Shown here piece by piece: positions 56,828 through 64,000 of a DNA stretch of 64,000 nucleotides. Both the position numbers and the translations under genes were made by a program. The stretch lies in contig JAGFNQ010001613.1 of NCBI GenBank assembly GCA_024364735.1, positions 1 through 64,000 of the forward strand, written 5' to 3'. The stretch's first letter is position 1; every line of letters begins with the position of its first letter. Source of the DNA: Boesenbergia rotunda (lineage: Eukaryota > Streptophyta > Magnoliopsida > Zingiberales > Zingiberaceae). The notes beneath the pieces are model-generated. The model was not told where the DNA came from. It was given only the letters and a program-made list of their open reading frames with translations, and ran no database searches.

Positions 56828-58317
56828 TGGAGTAGCAGCAAGTATAGGTATTATCTTCTGGAGGTCTTTGCATATTTCTCATGGAGTATTATTCCATCTT
56901 CACTTTTACTGGAGAACACTTGCTGTGCCCAACATGTTTATCTGAGTTTTACTTGTTTGTTGTTTTATATACCATCATGAAGTTCATACAAGCTTCAATG
57001 GATTAGCTTCTTCCATACCTATTGGTTACATCTTACCATCGGCTACCAATTTTTTTAGGTCGTACAGATAGATAAACCCTTTTAAATAATTTATGTTTTT
57101 CTCAAAAATAAATATGATGTAATGGAAGAATTTATGTATTCTTACAATTTATTCTAGGACAATTAGTTATCAAAATGAGGCCCTGTCATCTTGGTCTCCA
57201 TTCGGTTTGACTTTCAAATGTTGCTTTGTATTCAAGTTCTCTTTTCACAGAGTTGTAGAAATTTTCTTTATGACTTTTCTTGATCAAGTCAAATTGACGC
57301 ATTTGGTAATATGCACCATCAATAATTGCAGAATCATAACATCCTACGCAGACTCGTTCAAAGGTATAGGTTGGAGCTCAATAAAGGGTTTGGAATGAAG
57401 ACTCTGAAGTTGTCAAACTTTGGCCAACTATTAGAATTAATGAATGCAGAGGAACTAAATTCAGAATTAAATTTAATCAGTTTGATTTGGAAATCTATCC
57501 ATCTCGGTTTCATTTTGAAAATATTTAATAGTTTTTTAGTATAATTGAAATTTACATGATGAATCATATCTAATGGCTAATAGAACATGGAGTGAGGAAT
57601 AATAGTAAACAATGCATATTGCCCAAGGGCAATATATTGATTCTCACCTTTATTTTTTGAATTTACTAATAGGTGCTCTTATTTATTTATTTATTTATCA
57701 TCGTGGCCTCTCTTTTATGATAGGCCTACCTCCTAATCCTTAGTTAGTTTGAGAATTAGTTTGCAAAAGTTAATTTCATAAAATCAACTTGTGATGATAC
57801 TTTCACTTGCAATTATGTTTGAGTTATTTTCCATGTAAAACAGGTACTTTGAGATATTCACATACTAATGGCTCATCAATGCCATTTTTAAAATTAGCTT
57901 GTGATAAAATTTTCACCTGAAATCATGTGATTGACTTCAACCTGCAATGTTTATTTGAGTGTTCACATCAAAACTCACTTTGGTCGAACGAGTTTTTTAA
58001 TTGATGATTTGTACTGAACAGTAATAAGCTGATTTTGTAATTACGTTGTGATATGGAATTTAAATTTAAGATCTTATATGCAAACTCATTTCCTTTGAAA
58101 ATGGTCCTCATGCATATACCCACATATGAAAGGTGATTCATTTTTACCCTAATAAGCTCATTCTAAAATTAGTTCCTGATGTAATTTGTGAGATATTTCA
58201 AATGGAATGAGAAAATGGAAAAGGAAAAGCATGCAAAATATGTTTTGGTAAAGGTTTTCTTTAAATCCAAAAAATAAGACATTATTTTGAAAAATTGCTC
58301 ATGTTCGAAATTTATTA
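56828..58317. other. Quinolinate synthase 3' UTR and intergenic DNA
   Basis: The 3' UTR should lie in the first few hundred bases. A (TTTA)n run is at 57677-57698. No gene is supported. Confidence 0.45.
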
Positions 58318-58640
58318 GATGTATAGGCGTGTGCATTTGTATTATGTATTTGTGTGTGTTGAATGTTGTGTGAATGTTTGCTCTAATGTGTTTGATATGA
58401 ATTTGTATGTGTCTATGCTAATGTATGTGTTGTTTGCACCCGTGCTAGTATGTGCATGTGATCTTGTGCACCATTGTCTTGTGTTTGTTGTTTGCAAGCA
58501 CAAACGCTATATGGGTTGTGTTGTGTGTCGTGTGCTGTGTTGTTTGTGCCAAGTGTTTTGTGTTGTTTGTGTGGGTTGATATATATGTTTGCACTAATGT
58601 GTATGTGTTCGTCTATGTTAATTTTATGTGCGCGCATAAT
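58318..58640. repeat. GT-rich low-complexity tract
   Basis: The plus strand is dominated by TGTGT, TGTTTG and TGTATG words over about 320 bases. It produces several long overlapping open frames on both strands that are artefacts of composition. Confidence 0.8.
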
Positions 58641-59003
58641 TTATGCATGCGAAAGAATTGCAATCTCGGATCTTAACGATACATTCTTATCTCACAAAAG
58701 TCTCCTAAGTCTGAAATGTAAAAAAACACTAGAGATATTACATGTTTTGCTTTCTCATCTCTTCACAAAGTTGGAGAAGATCATCACAAAGTTGGAGTAA
58801 ATCAAATTGCAATCAATTTGATTTACTAGATTTTTAGATGAGGATACAATGAAAATCTATTTTATCCTTCAATCTTCTGTGTTATGACTAAACATTGACA
58901 AATGCATCAGAATGACAATTGATTGTTGGTGGGGTGAGAGAGACCAATTTGTATGTAGCACAATCAGAAGGATAAAGATAGAATCCTCACTATAAAATCT
59001 TAA

Positions 59004-59214
59004 GGAGCGTTTGATTTGCTTCATTTATTTTTTTAAAAAAATCATATTTTTTAATTTTCTAGAAAATGACTTTCTTTCTTTCTCTAATTTTTCAGAAAAT
59101 GCTATATTTTTTTTTCTGAAAAACAAGGTTAGAAAATATAAATCAAACACGTTTTCTAAAAATCATATTTTCTACGTAAAATGAAAATGAAAAATACGCC
59201 TATCAAACGCTCCC
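59004..59214. mobile_element. MITE with GGGAGCGTTTGAT-type inverted termini
   Basis: The left end GGAGCGTTTGATT and the right end ATCAAACGCTCCC are inverted repeats. Flanks read TTAA on both sides (59000-59003, 59215-59218). The size (211 bp), AT-rich body and TTA/TAA-type target suggest a Tourist/PIF-Harbinger MITE. The inner body is also partly self-complementary. Confidence 0.75.
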
Positions 59215-59218
59215 TTAA

Positions 59219-60354
59219 TCTCTTTTTATAATTTAATGGCATGAACTATTTTTTATAAAATAATTATTCTTTTAATAAAATTTTAATTTTACTAATAAAA
59301 CTTTACAAACTTTTTTCTAAAAAAAATAAAATAAATTTAAAAGTTTCAATAAATTATAAAAATTAACATCTTAGATAACTTTTAATATAATTAATTTTTT
59401 TACTGCATCATTATTCTTAATCTAAGAGAATTTGACACTGTTAAACAGAAAGGTAGAGCGAAGATAACTTTTTAGATACTTGATTTCTTCCGCCATTGCC
59501 AAACATATCAAAAAAATAAATAGTAGATCATACACACTAAGCCAACCATAGAGCAATCTCTATCACATTGCCTAGAAGAATTGGATGAAGTATACACATT
59601 AAACTGTAGATCGAATCATTCCACTATTCCTTTTATTACAACCAAACAAAGGCGAAGGACAAGCCCCATTAACTTTTCATTTCATTCTATTTCATTTCCA
59701 ATCTCCCCATTACATTCCATTCTAACCTATCAATGGCACCCTTGTGTTTCAAAGATCTTATTTTCTTTTACTAACCTTTGTACCCTCATTATTTATTCTC
59801 TCATTTTGCGCAATAAAACAAGCAAGGTTAATACCGGAATATTCAACCATCTAATAAACTTGTAAGCATGCATAAGTTCACACCCTGATTATGGTGTTTC
59901 AACAAAGAATGTCATTATTAAATTAAGCTCATTTACTCACAATCCTGCCGTTTATCAACAAGTAAAACTATAAAAACTAATGACAACTTCAATACAGTCA
60001 AATAAATGACATAATGAATATTGATGTTAAAAGAAATTCAAAACGGGCTTAGAATCTGACAAATGATCTAATGCTTAGGAATGTGCTGTCCCAAGTGTTG
60101 CAAACCATGCTGAAAACAAGTTCCAAATTAATCATGAATGAGCCAGACTCTTCTCATAACCATATTTAATTTAATTTCTGATTATTTTTTTTAAGGATAG
60201 GATATACTTGTCAGACAAAGATAAGAAACCAAAATAGAGGAGGCAACAAGAATAAAATCCTATATCAGATACAACTGCAACAGGTGTTGATAAAGGTTAT
60301 AACATGTGAATGACACAAACAACCAGACTAAAGTATTGACCAAGTTAACCTACA
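59219..60354. other. Intergenic DNA and 3' flank of the PPR gene
   Basis: AT-rich, no coding sequence supported. The 3' UTR of the minus-strand PPR gene should lie just below 60355. Confidence 0.45.
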
Positions 60355-62082
60355 TCAAGAAGCTTCCTCAGTTTTAATAGAATGAAAGAGTTTAGATATG
60401 TCAGAATGCTTACGAACATGATGAGGGCATTTGAAAAGTATGTCTTGAGCCTCTGAATACCTTCCTTCTTCGAAGAGAGACTGGAACACATTTAAATAAA
60501 CCATAGGAGATGGATAGTCGTTCTTGGTCACTGCTTTCAGAAATTCCTTGGCATCTTCAATTGTCCCATGCTTGGATATATAGGAAGGAAAGGGAGCTGA
60601 ATAAGGAGGAAATTTATGGACCTTCATCGACCTCAGAAGCTTCAATGCCTCTTCAAGCATCCTTGACCTCAACAACTGTTGAATCAAGAACTTATAGGTT
60701 TCTTGCCAGGGCTTCACGTGTGCTGTCTCCACCATCTCATGTAAAAGTCTATAACCAGCATCAGCCGCATTCTTACTGCACAAGCCTCTCACCATAACGT
60801 CCAGAACATCGCCATCAGCTTCACAGTTCTTTTCAATCATCTTCGCAAATAGCTCCTGGGCTTTGTCGACTTCACCAGCATTGCAGTGACCTTGTATCAG
60901 GATCGTCCAGGTTTTGACATCAGGAATGCAACCGGCAATCTCCATTCCATCGAACACATTGCGGGCATCATCAAGTCTCTTAGCTTTACAGAGTCCAAAA
61001 ACCAACTGGCTATACGTGATGTTGTCCGGCTCGTAGCCGTCGAGCTTCATTCTCTCCAGGATCTCTTCGGCGTCGTCAAACTTGCCAATGGTGGTGAGAG
61101 AACGATGGATGCCATCGTAGACCACCTTCGACAAGGAATACCCAGCCTCCTCGTACTTCCTCACGACTCTGTGGACCAAGTCGAGATCCGGAGCGCCGCT
61201 GAGCGCAATCTGCCTCAGCAGAATGCCGCAGTCCTGGATCGCCGGCTTGTAAGGCCCGTCCATCATCAGCTCGTACAGCTCCACCGCCGCGTTCATCATC
61301 TTGTGCTTGATGAAATGCCTGGATACTTTTACGTACGTGTCGATGTCTACATCGTGCCCCTTGTCCTTCATCTCCTGGATCAAGCTCCAGAATTGCCCCA
61401 TCGACTCCTCCCGAGCCAGCACCCGGATGAGGGCGTTGTACGAGACGGAACCGTGTTCGTAATCCGACCTTCTTTCGGCCCACCGGAAGAAGTCCAGGGC
61501 CTTCGCAGGATGATCCCGGACCTCTCGGAGAATCTTGGAGACCGTGGCGTCCGAAAAAATGAGGTCCAACTTCTTCCCCACCTCATCGTTCCAGTTCTCA
61601 GATTCGAGGATGGTTGCGGCAGCATCGGCGACGGAAGCTTCTGAGGCGGCCTCTTTAGCTGCCCGGCGGTAGTATATGGAGAGCGCGTTGGACTCGCGGG
61701 GTAGCTTGTGCTTCTTGAAGCTAGCAAGTAGGGTTAAGTAGGTCCCTTGGTCGATGGCGTGGCCAGCGTAGCGCATAGACTTGAGGAAGGCCCAGAAGTC
61801 GGTGAGGTGGTCGGGGCAACAAAGGATGCGGAGCATGAGGTTGTACGACGGAGGGCCGGGGGCGAAGCGATGCTGATCCGTAACGGAGCGGAAAAAGGAG
61901 AGAGCTTGTTGGGGCTTTCTGTCGAGCTTATTGAGGACGTAGAGGACGGACTCCTGAGTGAGCGGGGCGCCGGCAGAGGAAGGAATGGCGGCGTCGGAGA
62001 GGGGAGAGGCGACGGCAGAGGTGGAGAACCGAAGCGGACAGGAGAAGTGGAGGCGGAGGCGAATGGAGGTAGAGCGAATCAT
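60355..62082 (-). CDS. P-class pentatricopeptide repeat protein, mitochondrial type (BIR6-like)
   Basis: An intronless frame of 575 residues from the Met at 62082. An earlier in-frame Met at 62160 lies only about five bases past the TATA box, so it should fall upstream of the transcript start. From 62082 the N-terminus (MIRSTSIRLRLHFSC) is a classic mitochondrial presequence. Degenerate 34-36-residue PPR helices run through most of the protein, best in the C-terminal half (for example YSQLVFGLCKAKRLDDARNV and WTILIQGHCNAGEVDKAQEL). There is no E or DYW tail, so it is a P-class RNA-binding protein, not an editing enzyme. The C-terminal half, including the YDGIHRSLT and CPHH motifs, recalls Arabidopsis BIR6 (At3g48250), which acts in splicing of mitochondrial nad7. 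Orthology is from memory and unproven. Confidence 0.88.
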   Translation of the reverse strand: MIRSTSIRLRLHFSCPLRFSTSAVASPLSDAAIPSSAGAPLTQESVLYVLNKLDRKPQQALSFFRSVTDQHRFAPGPPSYNLMLRILCCPDHLTDFWAFLKSMRYAGHAIDQGTYLTLLASFKKHKLPRESNALSIYYRRAAKEAASEASVADAAATILESENWNDEVGKKLDLIFSDATVSKILREVRDHPAKALDFFRWAERRSDYEHGSVSYNALIRVLAREESMGQFWSLIQEMKDKGHDVDIDTYVKVSRHFIKHKMMNAAVELYELMMDGPYKPAIQDCGILLRQIALSGAPDLDLVHRVVRKYEEAGYSLSKVVYDGIHRSLTTIGKFDDAEEILERMKLDGYEPDNITYSQLVFGLCKAKRLDDARNVFDGMEIAGCIPDVKTWTILIQGHCNAGEVDKAQELFAKMIEKNCEADGDVLDVMVRGLCSKNAADAGYRLLHEMVETAHVKPWQETYKFLIQQLLRSRMLEEALKLLRSMKVHKFPPYSAPFPSYISKHGTIEDAKEFLKAVTKNDYPSPMVYLNVFQSLFEEGRYSEAQDILFKCPHHVRKHSDISKLFHSIKTEEAS

Positions 62083-62164
62083 TGTGTTCGCTCGATGGCT
62101 CGCCTTGCTTGAACGAACGGCTTCGTCGCAAGAATGAAAGGGTTGCGGTACACTACACACCTAC

Positions 62165-62170
62165 TTTATA
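62165..62170 (-). promoter_or_regulatory. TATA box of the PPR gene
   Basis: The minus strand reads CCCTATAAAGTAGG. With normal spacing transcription would start near 62135-62140, which decides in favour of the start codon at 62082. Confidence 0.6.
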
Positions 62171-62344
62171 GGGTTTTACGCTACTTTCTATTTTGATTTT
62201 CCAAGTTATATTATCAAAATAGTCGTCGTCCGAATACATATCAATTAGGTTGTACTTCGATCAACATAATAATTGTTTCCGGACTATAGTGTAAAAAGTT
62301 TTACTAATAGTTAGCGCGTAGATATTATTATCTTGAAATTTGAA

Positions 62345-62490
62345 TGTTAAAATCTCACAAAATCAGTATGTCCGTCCTCCCCCACACTAGTCACAGTGTC
62401 CGGATTAGTAATTTTCGTAATCTACATCATCCGTGTTAATTCTGAAACGGATTAACGGGACACTAGGAGGGAGCGAATCACTTTTTGCCA
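62345..62490 (-). repeat. Dispersed repeat family, copy 2 (inverted)
   Basis: The reverse complement carries the same order of words as 34785-34950 and 62650-62810: a CGATT/GATTCGCTC start, an AACACGGA stretch, TTACTAATCCGGAC and GGGAGGACGGACAT. It lies head-to-head with copy 3, about 160 bases apart. Confidence 0.6.
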
Positions 62491-62649
62491 CCGGACTGTA
62501 GTGTAAAGCACTTCACAGTTAATTAGATATTTATGATCAATTTCTAATTGCAACGCATTGTAGAATTAATTTTTTGCAATGGAAATATAATCTTGGAACA
62601 TTGGTTGCGAAGCGACGAGCCTGGGACATTCATTGCATGGATCAAGGTA

Positions 62650-62810
62650 GCAAAAGATAATTCACTCACCCATAACACTCCTGTCAATCTGTCTCAGAGT
62701 CAACATAAAGGAGATAGATCACGGAGATTACTAGTCCGGACAGTGACTATCGCATAAGGAGGATAGACATCTGCTTCGTCAAAGATTTGACTCGTATACC
62801 TCATGATGAC
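62650..62810 (+). repeat. Dispersed repeat family, copy 3
   Basis: It contains TTACTAGTCCGGACAGTGAC, GGAGGATAGACATCTG and CATACCTCATGATGA, shared with copy 1 in the same orientation and with copy 2 in reverse. Confidence 0.65.
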
Positions 62811-62904
62811 AACACATCATATATTAACCGTCAATCTATCCCATATACACATTACATGGATCAATAAGTGTATAGCTATAACCTCCTTGTTTTTCCTTGG
62901 CTAT

Positions 62905-64000
62905 TAATGGAGGAATCTATGAGCATTTTAGAGGTGACCCCTATCTATTTGACATCTATACGGAGTATATGGTGTGGTTACTGCATGAATATATATTGAG
63001 ATTAGATTTCCACTTCTACCCAAAGCATGCGGGCTTGAAGATTGCTCGCCAAGACTTCCACTTCTATCCAAAGTATATAGAGATGACTAATTATTGTTGC
63101 TTTAGGAGAGATGTACCTTCGGTCTCCGTATTGGCTTACATGTTTAGCATAGTTTGGTGTGATGACGGGCTAACCCATAAAAATCTAACATATATATGGC
63201 TCGAGTAGATAAGCAGACTAGGAGGAGGATTCAATCCATCGCAAGCTTTCAGAAAGAGGGCATGCCTTTTAGATATTTGAGGATTTCATTGGCTTCTCCG
63301 AAGCTCAAGATTGCATACTACAACCCACTGAGACTACAACTCACTGATGGGATTCACTAATCAGAAGGATGAACTCCTAGCCAAAGCATTAGTGTCGTAG
63401 GAGTCGAATGCTTCTGAATATTTATCTTACCATTGTCATGTGACATTATAGACTGTATCTATAATATTTGCAAGAGTTTTATATGGACCGCCAAGCATCC
63501 ACTGGTGGTATGGGTAGACATGTGCAAACGTAAGGAGGGAGAACTAAGGTTCGGGGATTTGAAGGTTTGGAATCTTGTACTGTTAGTTGAAGTATCATGG
63601 AGAATTCAGGACATGCAGGATACCTTATGGATTAGATGAGTTCGCCACACATACCTTAGACATTTGGACTTATGGGCATGACAGACCAAGCATACAAACT
63701 CTCCCCTAATAAAAAAATCCTGCAAACCAGAAATAACATCCTAACTTTAGCTAGTTCCTCAGAGGCTGTAGAGCAGTGGCTGGCATCATGGTTTGAATAG
63801 ACAGGCAGGGAAATAAGGAAGGCTTCTGATTTCTTCAGGGGTGAGTCCAAAAAAGTCATGAGCAAGCACAGTGTGAAAGAGCTACCTCCAGCCATGCCCT
63901 GCATTTTTAGTGCGAATGTTAGCACGTAGGAGGCTTCCCACCAGAGAAAGGTTGGACTACCTAGAGTTGGAGTATATGAGATGTCCATTTTATGGGCTTG
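62905..64000 (+). mobile_element. Degenerate LINE (L1-type) reverse transcriptase, running off the window
   Basis: Plus-strand frames read as L1-type RT: GDPYLFDIYTEYM (from the GDPLSPYLF motif, with residues lost), HAGLKI, then C-terminal pieces DIIDCIYNICKSFIWTAKHP, FGDLKVWN, SWRIQDMQDTLWIR and LASSSEAVEQWLASWF. Frameshifts and stops break it, and the FADD catalytic box is not preserved. It may be the same family as 52261-52570, which holds only the later C-terminal part. Confidence 0.75.

Noticed and set aside
58319..58800. Several 74-108 codon ORFs rich in Cys and Val
   Set aside because: All come from the GT-rich low-complexity tract on alternate frames.
60886..61644. 252-codon plus-strand ORF
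   Set aside because: It is antisense to the PPR coding sequence; the minus frame has the repeat structure and presequence.

Overview
This window is nuclear DNA from a flowering plant. The genes are split by GT-AG introns, exon 1 of the chloroplast gene is GC-rich, the flanks are AT-rich, and both large introns carry LTR retrotransposons, LINEs and MITEs. The two big genes read closest to monocot (rice-like) proteins as I remember them. A Zingiberales source is possible, but that is only an impression from the style of one solo LTR. No genome or species can be fixed from the sequence alone.

Three conserved protein-coding genes can be rebuilt exon by exon. (1) 11637-32787 (+) is the AAA+ ATPase PCH2/CRC1 (TRIP13 family), 14 exons, 462 codons, with meiotic HORMA-remodelling motifs intact. 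(2) 37351-56827 (+) is chloroplast quinolinate synthase, 7 exons, 713 residues, with a SufE domain entirely in exon 1 and a NadA domain in exons 2-7. It makes quinolinate for de novo NAD synthesis. (3) 60355-62082 (-) is an intronless P-class PPR protein with a mitochondrial-type presequence, resembling Arabidopsis BIR6. A fourth, uncertain first exon or small ORF lies at 7712-7969 (-). The genes are functionally unrelated neighbours.

The rest is mobile DNA. 3.8-5.9 kb is an internally deleted Ty3/gypsy relic. PCH2 intron 2 holds a complete, apparently very young antisense Ty1/copia element (12431-19176) with near-identical 1.16 kb LTRs and a 5-bp target duplication. It has broken gag and protease reading frames and no recognisable tRNA-Met primer site. 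PCH2 intron 12 holds a 344-bp tandem duplication. Quinolinate synthase intron 1 (10.9 kb) holds a solo LTR (39262-40327) and a four-layer nest. In the nest, a minus-strand gypsy pol is split by a plus-strand copia. The copia 5' LTR is split by a hAT-type element, which itself contains a 201-bp solo-LTR-like insertion. Three of the insertions (solo LTR, hAT element, 201-bp unit) have readable target-site duplications. Intron 2 holds an RTE-like LINE tail and a 5'-truncated LINE with a 12-bp target duplication. The right end has a MITE, an inverted pair of a dispersed repeat and a degenerate LINE that runs off the window.

I found no CRISPR, operon-like or evidently novel enzymatic system. The most informative content is the dated stack of transposon insertions inside two essential genes that still have intact, in-phase coding exons.
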